This document shows positions 1-8,291 of a stretch of DNA of 17,432 nucleotides, one piece after another. The notes under the pieces were generated by a model. It was not told the DNA's origin, did no database searches, and saw only the letters and a program-made list of their open reading frames with translations. The translations under genes were made by a program, and so were the position numbers. Each line of letters begins with the position of its first letter. Position 1 is the stretch's first letter. Origin of the DNA: Anaerolineaceae bacterium UBA6073 (GTDB taxonomy: Bacteria > Chloroflexota > Anaerolineae > Anaerolineales > Anaerolineaceae); NCBI GenBank assembly GCA_002436085.1, contig DIXT01000020.1:140989-158420 (forward strand), read 5' to 3'.

Positions 1-16
1 GGGGGCGGCCGCCCCC
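1..16. repeat. 16-bp perfect palindrome at the window edge
   Basis: GGGGGCGGCCGCCCCC is its own reverse complement and contains a NotI site (GCGGCCGC). It sits exactly at the first base of the window and is far more GC-rich than what follows. It could be the edge of a GC-rich genomic repeat, a cloning linker, or an assembly foldback. The sequence alone cannot decide between these. Confidence 0.6.
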
Positions 17-29
17 GCCTGCAAAAGGA

Positions 30-100
30 CCACCCTCTCCCAGCAGATTGACGCTAAAAAACGAACGAGATTCGGAGCTGGGAGAGGGCAGGGTAAGGGC
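30..100 (-). repeat. Left-end hairpin repeat (C-rich arms, 32-nt spacer)
   Basis: Positions 33-44 (CCCTCTCCCAGC) and 77-88 (GCTGGGAGAGGG) form a perfect 12-bp inverted repeat around a 32-nt spacer. A second G-rich block (CAGGGTAAGGGC, 89-100) follows. Read on the minus strand the order is C-rich block, C-rich arm ending CCCAGC, a spacer containing CTCGTT, then the arm starting GCTGG. The right end of the window has the same order on the plus strand with an identical spacer length. It is probably one copy of a dispersed intergenic repeat. It carries no open reading frame. Confidence 0.7.
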
Positions 101-379
101 AGATTTAAATTCTTAACTTTGAAAAATTTGGATGTAATCGATTAACCAATGTTTTTCAACACCCTCATAGTTAATGACTCTGCTGCAATTACGCGACTTT
201 CTGCATTTGCACTTATTTACTCCCACATTGATAGTCTTATCGGCTTTCTTTTGGGCATTAAGCAGGTATTTTAGGGTATATATTGACAACTATCTCCCAC
301 TTACGCCAAGAATAATTAGCGTCCATACCTTTTTGCAGGAGAGTCAGTTAATTAAACCCCGGCTTTTTAGGGAGGAAAA
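101..379. other. AT-rich intergenic stretch without a supported gene
   Basis: This stretch lies downstream of the minus-strand O-antigen ligase and is more AT-rich than the coding DNA. A 69-codon plus-strand frame at 174-383 lacks a Shine-Dalgarno sequence, matches no family I recognise, and runs into the ligase stop codon, so I do not call it. I see no clear rho-independent terminator for the ligase gene; the sequence just beyond its stop has T-rich patches but no stable stem. Confidence 0.5.
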
Positions 380-1879
380 CTAAACGTTTGTTGTGCCGGA
401 CGGCTCTTCAGTTTTTGCTGCTGACCTGCTGATGCGGAACACACTGATAACCAGCGCCAGGGCAATCCACAGGTATGGTAAACCGAAGCTGTCCATGCTG
501 AAGCCTTCCATGACCACCGCGATGAGAAACAGCTTTCCAACCAAACCAAAAGCACTTGCTTCTGCGTCTTTCTCCAATCTCTCAAGCCGTTGGGCTGCGT
601 GCAAATGCGTGCTCAACCAGGCGCAAAACAGCGAAAAGCCAAGAATACCGGTTTCCGCGAGCAAGCGAACCCATAAGTTTTTAGCATTGGGGATGACGCT
701 GTCGCGGAATAGATATTCGATCACCTCCGGCAGGCCGTAACCAAATTCGGGCGTAAGGCGCGTGAAAAAGAAGCCGCTGCCGCCTAAACCAACACCCAGG
801 AATGGGTGGGCAAGAAAGACTTTGAAGGCAGTGATCCAATAAATAATCCGCTCCGCGAAACTGAGCTGGCTAGCCCAGCCTAACACGCCGAATTCCCGGT
901 AACGGTCGATATCAAACAGGTCCTCCATCCGTGGGTCCACGCGCGACAGGAACACCCCAAGTAAGAACAGGATGAGCGCGAAAACAACCATCAAACTCAG
1001 CCAGAGGCCGAGCTTGGCAAGAAAATGCTGGAAAGATTTGGTTTGTGTGCCTTTTTTTTGGTCGCGTTTGGTTAGGAAGCGGTTCATGATGCTGTTGGCG
1101 GCACGGAACGCCAGAAATGCCGCCATCGCCAGCGTCGTTAGCCATCCGATCCTGCTGAAGCTGAGGAAAAGTACCAACAAACCTAAGCCCATCAGAATGT
1201 TTTCCACGCTCAGCAAACCGAAAAACTTACGGCGAAAAACCGAGTAACCCTTGACGGACAGGCCTATCCACAGGGGCAGATAGAGCGTATTCAACTGGTT
1301 TGCCAGCCAGGAAGGTTCCAGTGCCACGCCTGTTACGCGCGCCTTGTAAAGCACACCGCTGACGGAAATCATTGCCTGTAAACCCTTTAACCACTCTGGA
1401 TACTTGCCGAGCGCGTACCAGAATCCTGATTGCACGAGGGAGGCAGCGATGGCAATTGCGCCTCCCAGGTAAATCCAACGCAGGGTTTTCCTCAGGCTGG
1501 GCTGGTCCGCGAGGACGTAGATTGTTACCAGGTAGAAGGCAATACCGATAATTATGGTTAAGATGCCTTCCAGCGCATTTTTCCAGACTGCTGCCCCCCT
1601 GAAGGATTCAAACGGGATAAAAACAGCCAGCGCGGAAGATAGGACCGCGCTGAGGAAGAACAGCAGCAGCGGCAAAGATTGCCTGGAAAGTTCTGGCTTG
1701 TGGAAAAATTGTGGGAGAAAGAAGAACACAACCAGAATTAGCAGAAATATTGCCGAGAGCGGCGCGACGGATGTGCCCCCCAACAGCCGCGATAAAAACG
1801 GAATGCTGGTGAAAGGCAACGCGACCAGCAAAAGCGCCCAAAACGTTCCTTTCAGCCGCTCAGAAAAATTAGCCTTCAT
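380..1879 (-). CDS. O-antigen ligase / Wzy-type polymerase family membrane protein
   Basis: This is a 499-residue protein with about a dozen hydrophobic segments, the topology of the O-antigen ligase/polymerase family (Wzy_C, PF04932). Family-like features are the EPS motif in a loop near residues 188-190, the LSFSRIGWL segment at 239-247 and the HPFLGVGLG segment at 358-366. These are followed by NAKNLWVRLLAETGILG at 398-414, which resembles the conserved HN...E.G.LG stretch of the family's large external loop; here the His position reads Lys (NAKN). Such proteins join or polymerise lipid-linked glycan units on the outer face of the membrane. The ATG overlaps the end of the Wzz-like gene by 11 bases, implying translational coupling. 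A true LPS ligase role is unlikely if the host lacks LPS, so polymerase or glycan ligase for an exopolysaccharide is the safer reading. The substrate is unknown. Confidence 0.82.
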   Translation of the reverse strand: MKANFSERLKGTFWALLLVALPFTSIPFLSRLLGGTSVAPLSAIFLLILVVFFFLPQFFHKPELSRQSLPLLLFFLSAVLSSALAVFIPFESFRGAAVWKNALEGILTIIIGIAFYLVTIYVLADQPSLRKTLRWIYLGGAIAIAASLVQSGFWYALGKYPEWLKGLQAMISVSGVLYKARVTGVALEPSWLANQLNTLYLPLWIGLSVKGYSVFRRKFFGLLSVENILMGLGLLVLFLSFSRIGWLTTLAMAAFLAFRAANSIMNRFLTKRDQKKGTQTKSFQHFLAKLGLWLSLMVVFALILFLLGVFLSRVDPRMEDLFDIDRYREFGVLGWASQLSFAERIIYWITAFKVFLAHPFLGVGLGGSGFFFTRLTPEFGYGLPEVIEYLFRDSVIPNAKNLWVRLLAETGILGFSLFCAWLSTHLHAAQRLERLEKDAEASAFGLVGKLFLIAVVMEGFSMDSFGLPYLWIALALVISVFRISRSAAKTEEPSGTTNV

Positions 1880-2678
1880 CGTTCCGTCTTAATTTAGGAG
1901 ATATTTCTGCAAGCGCAAGGCTAGCCGCCATGCCCGCTAACGCACCCCCTAGCATGAGAACACCTCGCGCATGATGCAGAGGCTCGTCCGGCAGCGCGGC
2001 TGGCTGGAACTGGCTGACGTTCAGCGCGACCGTCAGGCCGAGCGTTTTTGGGCTTTCCGCAATGATAATCTGTGCCAGGCGGTCAAGTTCAGCGCGAGTG
2101 CTTTCCGCAGTCAAAGTGCTGCAAAAAGATTGGGGCGCTTTTGGCTGCCCGCTCAGGCAGTCGCGGATGCTGTTGTACTGCAATTTCGCGCTGGAAAGTT
2201 GAACTGCGTGTTCGTAGGCGTCAGTTAGGCGGGAATAAAGGATCTCCGCCCACTCGGAAGCTATACGCGCCGCGACCTCCGGGTTTTGGTCGCGCACTTT
2301 GATGACCGTGTTCATCAGCTGCCGCTCGACAGAAGTGATTTTCTTCAACTGTTCAAGCGTAAGCGGATTACCCAGGCTGGCTTCTTTTTCTATCAATGCG
2401 CTGACGACTTCCGGATGAAAAACCAATTCACCAATGTGATTGATTTCCGCATCCAGCATAATTTCGGTGATGTTTGCGTCCTGAACCAACTCCAGGTTAG
2501 TGCTGACCAAAGCCCTGGCTTCGTAGACGGGCGGCAGCGCCAGGCTCAGCAAAGCGCCGAGCAGAGCCCCGGTGATCATGCACGCGAACACAAGCAGCCA
2601 GGGAAAAAGGTTCTTCCTGCCAAATAGCCGGAGGGCATAATCTTGCGGGTGGAGGTCAGGTCTTTTTTCTTCGTTCAT
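1869..2678 (-). CDS. Wzz-type chain-length determinant / polysaccharide co-polymerase
   Basis: This 269-residue protein has the Wzz layout: a short cytoplasmic N-terminus, a first membrane segment near residues 27-50, an extracytoplasmic region rich in helix (about 55-225), and a second membrane segment near 238-257. Just before the second segment lies a proline-containing stretch (QPAALPDEP), as is usual in co-polymerases. There is no C-terminal tyrosine kinase domain; the protein ends soon after the second segment. Proteins of this type set glycan chain length together with a Wzy-type polymerase, which fits the overlapping O-antigen ligase gene downstream. A GTG at 2681 lies directly before the chosen ATG; the ATG is preferred for its spacing to CGGA upstream. 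Confidence 0.8.
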   Translation of the reverse strand: MNEEKRPDLHPQDYALRLFGRKNLFPWLLVFACMITGALLGALLSLALPPVYEARALVSTNLELVQDANITEIMLDAEINHIGELVFHPEVVSALIEKEASLGNPLTLEQLKKITSVERQLMNTVIKVRDQNPEVAARIASEWAEILYSRLTDAYEHAVQLSSAKLQYNSIRDCLSGQPKAPQSFCSTLTAESTRAELDRLAQIIIAESPKTLGLTVALNVSQFQPAALPDEPLHHARGVLMLGGALAGMAASLALAEISPKLRRNDEG

Positions 2679-2721
2679 CACAAATCCGTTGCACTTATTG
2701 AGATGATTAGAGCTGCTGAAT

Positions 2722-2730
2722 ATTTTAACA
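2722..2730 (-). promoter_or_regulatory. Extended -10 promoter for the Wzz-like gene
   Basis: On the minus strand this reads TGTTAAAAT, a TGn extension followed by the -10 hexamer TAAAAT, with no convincing -35 element. Transcription would start near 2715, about 37 bases before the ATG. Its presence suggests the Wzz/ligase pair has its own promoter and does not rely only on read-through from the glycosyltransferase gene upstream. Confidence 0.45.
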
Positions 2731-2793
2731 CAGCTGCCTGGCGCCTTTTCCCTTGACCGACGGGGATGGAACTACAAAGGATAGTGTCATTAG

Positions 2794-5304
2794 TTATGGG
2801 CAGCTGCTGTTGAAATCCGCAATGTTTGAGCGAAGGGTAAGCCCTTGCTCCGGTAAATATGCCGTAAAAGCTTCCACGAAGCCATCCCGTTGGCAGCCCA
2901 GCACGATAATTTCTTTGCCCGCTTCCAGGTAAGTAAGGTCGTCAGTATCAAACGAGAAAAACACTTCGGTCAACTCCGGCCGCAGTACCGTCAGAATGAG
3001 ACCCTCCTTTCCGTTCAGCACAAAATCCCTGTAGCGCGGGTAAAGCATGCGGCCCTTGAAAAGCAGCGCAGCGTCTTTCTCTAAAAGCTGGTCAGATAGC
3101 TCGGCCAGGCTGGGTTGGGTACTATAGAGCGGGCTTGCATACAGCGCGGCTTTTATCTCGTCTTGCTTCTGGTTTGTGTAGAGATCCGGGAAACTTAAGT
3201 TTATTAATGGTATAGAGCTCCCCAATAGTAAAAGCAGCCCGGCGTATCCTATCAACGGCATCGGGCGGCGCTTGCGGGCTTGCTGCTGGTTCAACAATAG
3301 CTGCTGTTCCTCGGGAAGGGTGCTGCGCAGATGCGCGCCGCGCTCATACAGCAGGGTTAGCGCCAGGAGAAAATAGAAGTACAACGTCCAGTCTACGGGC
3401 AGTAGATAGCGGCTGCCTGAGGTTCTGCCCAGCGCGTTGGAGGCGTAGTATCCAATGTTCAACACCAACGGCACCAGTCCCGCTGCCCGATTGTATTTCC
3501 AGCTGGCGGCTATTCCCAGTCCAATCAACGTTAAGTTCAACGCAAAAGCGAGAATAGTAGAGAGGGGCAGTTCCCCGCGCCAAATGACCGGTTCCTCCCA
3601 GTAGGGCAAATCTAACACTGGCGTAAGTTCCATTGGGTAAATCACGAAGGGTAGCGTGAAAAGGGCTTTGATTTCGTTATTGAAAAAATGTCCCAGGGTA
3701 AACTCAACAACACCCTGCTGTGAGCTCTGCGATGAACTTTCCCCGGCTGTGTTTTCGCTTGGGATTACGGGACGCTCATTCACTCGTCTGAGAATGTCTT
3801 GCTCAAAACCGGTGGGCGCTGCTTGCTGTTCCTGTTGGAGGAAGCGGGTTTGGATTACCGCATTAATTTTATAGGTAATCGGGTCTATGCCGTACCTAAT
3901 GCGAGTGTATGCCAGCCACGGACCTGAGACCAGCAAAATCCCACACAGGAACAGGAGCGCTGAGCCCCAATATCGTTTCAGGTCGCGCCGGTAAACCCAC
4001 AGCGCGAAGAGAAGGATTACGGGAATCAGAAACAGCGGATTGGTACGCACCATCACAGCCAAGCCCAAGACCCCGCCAGCAAGGAGCGGCCATGGATTCT
4101 TGCTTCCCATGCGTTTGAACCAGCTAACCAGCATGATTGCCAACAGAGCCAGCAATATCATGGTGGGAAACTCAGAGAGATACAGACGCGAATTTGAAAC
4201 GGATATCTTGAATGTCGCAAAAATCGCGTTGTATTCTTTCGCGACCGAAAAGAGAGCAATGGCAAGGCCAAACAGACGGTCGTGGATCTGCTTCCCTAGC
4301 AAATACAGCAGTACCGGAAAGACCGCGAAACAAATCATCTGCCAACTGGTAACGGTCAGGTAATTTTGCCCGACAAATTTATGCAGCAGCCCAAGGAAGA
4401 GCGCATAAAGTGGTTTTTCAGTAAAGTACGGGTATTCCAAACCCTTGCCGATCAACATGTACTGGCCGCCCAGGTCGGTCAGTGCTGCGTCGCTGTAGGG
4501 GTAATAGTCTTGATTAGGAGGGAAAACCCCTTCCGCAAAAAAACTGTTGGAAAAAGGCGCCTGGTGCCAGAACCAGGCAGCTCCAGCCCAAAGGATCAGG
4601 CAAGCCAGCAAATCGAGCAGAATTTCACGTCTGCGCGGATTTTTGGCAGGCTTGCGGGTTAGCAAACCGTAGAGGAAAATGCCAAAGAGCGCCAGCAGCA
4701 AATTCATCGCTAGCTTTCGGTTAATAAGCATTGGCACGCCCGCCACATTCCAGTAACGGTTGTCCGGTTCCAACCCGATCCGTGTACTCAAGATAACGAG
4801 CCATAACAGGGCGATAGTTGCCAATATCAAGGACGCTAGTTTCCTGTAATCCTTATCTGTGGCTTTTTCGGCGACAAAAAAACGTACCAAAATGGCTTGC
4901 AGCGCCGCCAAGAAGAACCAGCGTCCCAAAGGCTCTGCGAACTGGAGTAAAAGGGGGTTGTTTGCTCCCCAAAGCAGGAGAACTCCCGTAGCCGCCAACA
5001 CATACGCTGCCAGAAGCGCCGGTACCGTCACGCGTGACCAGTTATTACGTGTGTCAAAGAGCCACTTAACCCGTTCGATCAATGCGATCGCGCTGGACCG
5101 ACCAAGAAGGGCGAATATCCCAATTATCGTCAAGGCGATTGCGAGCGCTACCCAGAAAACCAGAAAACCTGCCACCCCAATATTCGCAAATGTGGAGTCT
5201 GAAGCGCCAGGAAGAAACAAACCCAACCAAATCAAGCCCTCTAATCCTGTCAGGAGAAGCAGACAGGCTGAGAAAAAATGAGCTTTGTTTGTTGATAATC
5301 GCAT
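2794..5304 (-). CDS. GT-C fold membrane glycosyltransferase (GT39/ArnT-like)
   Basis: This 836-residue protein has many membrane segments spread over most of its length and a soluble C-terminal tail of roughly 130 residues. The first large loop after residue 255 contains YYPYSDAALTDLGGQYMLIG (268-287), where SDAALTD (Asp272) resembles the acidic catalytic motif of GT-C enzymes that use polyprenyl-phosphate sugars. The following YFTEKPLYALFLGLLHKFVG pattern is typical of GT39/dolichyl-phosphate-mannose-like transferases. It probably moves a sugar from a lipid carrier to a glycan or protein on the outer face of the membrane; the acceptor is unknown. The ATG is chosen over a TTG six codons upstream because AGGA lies eight bases before the ATG. 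It precedes the Wzz and ligase genes on the same strand with a 115-bp gap, so all three probably serve one surface-glycan pathway. Confidence 0.75.
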   Translation of the reverse strand: MRLSTNKAHFFSACLLLLTGLEGLIWLGLFLPGASDSTFANIGVAGFLVFWVALAIALTIIGIFALLGRSSAIALIERVKWLFDTRNNWSRVTVPALLAAYVLAATGVLLLWGANNPLLLQFAEPLGRWFFLAALQAILVRFFVAEKATDKDYRKLASLILATIALLWLVILSTRIGLEPDNRYWNVAGVPMLINRKLAMNLLLALFGIFLYGLLTRKPAKNPRRREILLDLLACLILWAGAAWFWHQAPFSNSFFAEGVFPPNQDYYPYSDAALTDLGGQYMLIGKGLEYPYFTEKPLYALFLGLLHKFVGQNYLTVTSWQMICFAVFPVLLYLLGKQIHDRLFGLAIALFSVAKEYNAIFATFKISVSNSRLYLSEFPTMILLALLAIMLVSWFKRMGSKNPWPLLAGGVLGLAVMVRTNPLFLIPVILLFALWVYRRDLKRYWGSALLFLCGILLVSGPWLAYTRIRYGIDPITYKINAVIQTRFLQQEQQAAPTGFEQDILRRVNERPVIPSENTAGESSSQSSQQGVVEFTLGHFFNNEIKALFTLPFVIYPMELTPVLDLPYWEEPVIWRGELPLSTILAFALNLTLIGLGIAASWKYNRAAGLVPLVLNIGYYASNALGRTSGSRYLLPVDWTLYFYFLLALTLLYERGAHLRSTLPEEQQLLLNQQQARKRRPMPLIGYAGLLLLLGSSIPLINLSFPDLYTNQKQDEIKAALYASPLYSTQPSLAELSDQLLEKDAALLFKGRMLYPRYRDFVLNGKEGLILTVLRPELTEVFFSFDTDDLTYLEAGKEIIVLGCQRDGFVEAFTAYLPEQGLTLRSNIADFNSSCP

Positions 5305-5344
5305 TCCTAGTTTCCTATACAAATTAATGCAAACCTGTTCATCA

Positions 5345-5350
5345 ATTATA
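5345..5350 (-). promoter_or_regulatory. -10 box for the GT-C glycosyltransferase gene
   Basis: The minus strand carries a perfect TATAAT here, with a weak -35 candidate (TTAGGC) 18 bases upstream. Transcription would begin near 5338, leaving a leader of about 34 bases before the ATG at 5304. This region also holds the divergent promoter of the SMP-30 gene. Confidence 0.55.
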
Positions 5351-5423
5351 AGACATGCTGAGGAGGGCGCCTAATTACGATACGCGGAAATCCTTCTTCG
5401 ACACAAGCGTTTTCATTAGTCCA

Positions 5424-5448
5424 AATAAATTCAATAAATTCAATAATC
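5424..5448. repeat. Short AT-rich tandem repeat in a divergent intergenic region
   Basis: AATAAATTC occurs twice in tandem (5424-5432, 5433-5441), followed by a partial third unit AATAATC. It lies between the two divergent promoters, just upstream of the extended -10 of the plus-strand gene. It may act as an UP-like element or bend, or be simple low-complexity DNA. Confidence 0.5.
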
Positions 5449-5467
5449 AAGCCGCCACGCGGGTTTT

Positions 5468-5476
5468 TGTTACAAT
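5468..5476 (+). promoter_or_regulatory. Extended -10 promoter for the SMP-30 family gene
   Basis: TGTTACAAT gives a TGn extension and the -10 hexamer TACAAT. No good -35 is visible. The predicted start near 5483 leaves only about nine bases before the ATG, with AGAGG at the very 5' end, so the transcript would have an unusually short leader. Confidence 0.5.
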
Positions 5477-5491
5477 TGCGTAAGAGGTCCT

Positions 5492-6367
5492 ATGGCGCGC
5501 ATTCGGTTTATCTCACATTCTTTACTTCAAGTTGGTAATACCCTGGGTGAATGTCCGCTCTGGCACCCGCTTGAGAACGCTCTGTACTGGCTGGACATAG
5601 ATGCCGGCTTGCTGCAGCGCTATCAGCCTTCGCAAAAAAAGCTTGAAGTTTTTGACCTTGGAAAACGCGCCGGAAGCTTTGGATTTCGGAAAGAAGGCGG
5701 GCTTGTCCTCGCGACGGAAAGCGGATTTGCGTTTTGGTCAGAACAGGACGGTACTTCGGAGGACTTTGACCCTATTTATCCCCACACCGGGCAACTTATG
5801 ATGAACGACGGACGCGTGGACAGCCTGGGTAGGTTCTGGGCAGGCAGCAAAGGGCCGGCGGGTTCTGCCTCCCTCTTTTGTCTGGAATCAGATAGGACCT
5901 TTACACGGGTTTTGGACAGGCTCACCATCTCCAACGGCATTGATTGGAGCTCGGACAGCAAATATTGCTACTTAACCGACTCAGGCGAGCAAGCTATCTA
6001 CCGCTTCGACTTTCGTGAAGGTCAGCTACGCGAAAAAGAAGTGTTTTTCTCAACAATAGGAACACATCAACCCGGCACCCCGGACGGGTTGTGCGTAGAC
6101 ACCGCCGGGAACATCTGGTCTGCCATCTGGGACGGCTCCAAGGTCATTCAGCTATCGCGCGAGGCGGAAATTCTGCAGGAAATCCATCTGCCGGTAAGCA
6201 GACCGACCTCGCTCACGTTTGGCGGGTCGGATTTGCGCGATTTATATATCAGCTCCGCCTCGGTAGAATTGACCCCGGACCAACTCAGCAATCAATCCCA
6301 GGCAGGCGATATTTTCTGCTGCCGTGTAGATATCCCGGGCAGACCGCCGAATTTCTTCGCCGGTTGA
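5492..6367 (+). CDS. SMP-30/gluconolactonase family protein
   Basis: This 291-residue protein is the length of a single six-bladed SMP-30/gluconolactonase/LRE-like propeller (SGL domain, PF08450). Visible family residues are GECPLW with Glu20, NDGRVDSLGRFWAG with Asn105, SNGIDWSSD with Asn148, and PDGLCVD with Asp198. By analogy with human SMP-30, Glu20, Asn148 and Asp198 would bind the divalent metal and Asn105 the substrate. No signal peptide is seen, so it is probably cytoplasmic. The family hydrolyses sugar lactones, but some members act on other esters, so the substrate is left open. GAGG precedes the ATG by four bases. It is the only plus-strand gene in the window and converges on typA with 17 bases between the stops. 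Confidence 0.88.
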   Translation: MARIRFISHSLLQVGNTLGECPLWHPLENALYWLDIDAGLLQRYQPSQKKLEVFDLGKRAGSFGFRKEGGLVLATESGFAFWSEQDGTSEDFDPIYPHTGQLMMNDGRVDSLGRFWAGSKGPAGSASLFCLESDRTFTRVLDRLTISNGIDWSSDSKYCYLTDSGEQAIYRFDFREGQLREKEVFFSTIGTHQPGTPDGLCVDTAGNIWSAIWDGSKVIQLSREAEILQEIHLPVSRPTSLTFGGSDLRDLYISSASVELTPDQLSNQSQAGDIFCCRVDIPGRPPNFFAG

Positions 6368-6384
6368 GGACCTCACCTGTCGAA

Positions 6385-8238
6385 TTAATCTTCCTCTTCT
6401 TCTCCGGATTTTTTGGAGCGCAAGCGATCATGCGTGTCCAGGATCCGTTTGCGCATACGCAAGCTCTGGGGCGTGACTTCCAAAAGCTCGTCCGTTCCAA
6501 TGTATTCGATCATTTCGTCCAGGCTAAGCATACGCGGAGGATTTAAGCGGTCTTCCAGGTCTCGAATGGACTGGCGCATATTGGTCAGGTGTTTTTTCTT
6601 GGCCACGTTAATGGATAAATCCTGAGGGCGTGGGGTTTCGCCAACCAGCATGCCTTCGTAAATCGGCACTCCCGCGCCAACGAAGAGCTGTCCGCGTTCC
6701 TCCGCGTTTTTCAACCCGAAGGTCGTGGTCACACCGGTTTCACGCGCGACAATCGAACTGGATTGCTTGGTCTCGATGACGCCCTCAAGCGGTTGGAGAC
6801 CAGAATAAAAGCTGTTCAGGACGCCCTTTCCGCGCGTAACCGTCAGGAATTTGTACCGGAAACCCAACAGCCCCCGAGTGGGCATTGTGTAAATGAGGTG
6901 CACAGTGTTGTCCGGGTTATTGGTCATATTCGTCATTCTGCCGCGGCGTTCGCCCAGCATTTCCACGACGGCGCCAACATATTCCGGATCTACATCCACG
7001 TGTACTTCTTCAAATGGTTCATATTTGATGCCATCTTCGCCGATAACAACAATCGCTTCCGGCCGGGACACCTGAAATTCGTAGCCTTCCCGGCGCATAG
7101 TTTCGATCAGGATACCCAGGTGCAGCTCTCCACGGCCGGCGACCAGGAATACATCCTTACTCTCGGTTTGTTCTACACGCAAGGCAATATTCGTCCTAAG
7201 CTCATCCTGCAGGCGCTCCCAGAGTTTGCGCGAGGTGCTCCATTTTCCTTCCTGACCTGAAAAAGGAGAAGTATTGACGCCGAAGGTCATTTGCACGGTC
7301 GGCTGCTGGACCTTGATTACCGGTAAGGCAACCGGAGTGTCTACATCTGCAAGGGTTTCGCCGATCTGGATGTCCTTTAAACCTCCGATAGTGATGATTT
7401 CACCGGCCTCCACGGTCTGAACAGGAACTTTATCCAAGCCTTGGTATTCAAAAACGTAGCGCACCTGGATTTTTTCCATGCTGCCGTCGTGTTTGATACG
7501 CATAAGATTTTGCCCGTTGTTCAGCGTTCCCGCATGGATTCTGCCGGAAGCGGTTACACCGCTGTATTCGTCATATCCTAAATTGGTAACCAGCATCTGA
7601 AAAGGCGCATCGATATCAACTTTAGGGCCGGGTACGCTGTCCAGAATGCACTCAAAGAGCACATGCAAATCTTCGTCCAATTCAGGAGTGAGACCGGCTT
7701 TTCCTTCCAGACCATTGGCGTAGATGATTGGAAACTCTGTCATTTCATCGCTTGCACCCAGCTCCACGAATAAATCAAAGGTGCCATTTAAGGATCTGTC
7801 CGCATCCGCGTCCTTGCGGTCCAGCTTGTTAATCACTACGATCGTGCGCAGATTTTTCGCGATAGCTTGTTTCAGGACAAAGCGGGTTTGTGGCTTCGGC
7901 CCTTCCGCGGCGTCGACCAAGAGCAGCACCCCGTCTACCATGTTCATGATGCGTTCCACTTCGCCGCCAAAATCCGCGTGACCCGGTGTGTCAACAATGT
8001 TGATTTTCACCAGTTCGCCGGTTTTCGGGTTCGGGATGGTAATCGCGGTATTTTTTGCCAGGATAGTGATCCCTCGCTCGCGCTCCAGGTCATTGGAGTC
8101 CATAATGCGTTCCTGCACTTTTTGGTTGGCGCGGAATATCTTCGCTTGTTTCAGCATCGAATCAATCAATGTGGTTTTCCCATGGTCAACATGCGCAATG
8201 ATTGCCACGTTTCGAATATCTTTTCTTTCAGTCAGCAT
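6385..8238 (-). CDS. typA: Ribosome-associated GTPase TypA/BipA
   Basis: This is a 617-residue translational GTPase, close to the usual 605-615 residues of BipA. G-domain motifs are all present: AHVDHGKT (15-22), RGITI with the switch threonine (55-59), DTPGHADFGGEVER (83-96) and NKLD (137-140). Domain II, EF-G-like domains and the BipA-specific C-terminal domain (GLLGFRYKFLTVTRGKGVLN region onward) follow. BipA binds the 70S ribosome and assists 50S assembly and growth under cold or other stress. AAGGAAATT before the ATG is a good ribosome-binding site. It lies just downstream of the hairpin terminator that follows pdp; the gap is too small for an obvious separate promoter, so expression may depend on partial read-through or on a promoter inside pdp. 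Confidence 0.97.
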   Translation of the reverse strand: MLTERKDIRNVAIIAHVDHGKTTLIDSMLKQAKIFRANQKVQERIMDSNDLERERGITILAKNTAITIPNPKTGELVKINIVDTPGHADFGGEVERIMNMVDGVLLLVDAAEGPKPQTRFVLKQAIAKNLRTIVVINKLDRKDADADRSLNGTFDLFVELGASDEMTEFPIIYANGLEGKAGLTPELDEDLHVLFECILDSVPGPKVDIDAPFQMLVTNLGYDEYSGVTASGRIHAGTLNNGQNLMRIKHDGSMEKIQVRYVFEYQGLDKVPVQTVEAGEIITIGGLKDIQIGETLADVDTPVALPVIKVQQPTVQMTFGVNTSPFSGQEGKWSTSRKLWERLQDELRTNIALRVEQTESKDVFLVAGRGELHLGILIETMRREGYEFQVSRPEAIVVIGEDGIKYEPFEEVHVDVDPEYVGAVVEMLGERRGRMTNMTNNPDNTVHLIYTMPTRGLLGFRYKFLTVTRGKGVLNSFYSGLQPLEGVIETKQSSSIVARETGVTTTFGLKNAEERGQLFVGAGVPIYEGMLVGETPRPQDLSINVAKKKHLTNMRQSIRDLEDRLNPPRMLSLDEMIEYIGTDELLEVTPQSLRMRKRILDTHDRLRSKKSGEEEED

Positions 8239-8261
8239 AATTTCCTTTTCAATATGCGTAA

Positions 8262-8287
8262 AAAGAACCCGGAAAACCGGGTTCTTT
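8262..8287 (-). terminator. Rho-independent terminator after pdp
   Basis: A perfect 11-bp stem (AAAGAACCCGG / CCGGGTTCTTT on either strand) closes a 4-nt loop at 8273-8276. On the minus strand the 3' arm runs into a T-run that ends at 8260, so it works best for the rpmH-to-pdp transcript. It is partly bidirectional. A second perfect 7-bp hairpin (8306-8323) lies within the last codons of pdp, only 18 bases upstream in transcript order. Confidence 0.85.
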
Positions 8288-8291
8288 GAGC

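Noticed and set aside
174..383. Plus-strand 69-codon open frame with a hydrophobic start
   Set aside because: There is no Shine-Dalgarno sequence, no recognisable family, and it lies in AT-rich DNA and runs into the ligase stop codon. It is probably a chance frame.
5422..5450. CRISPR-like or satellite repeat
   Set aside because: There are only two and a half copies of a 9-bp AT-rich unit without spacers.
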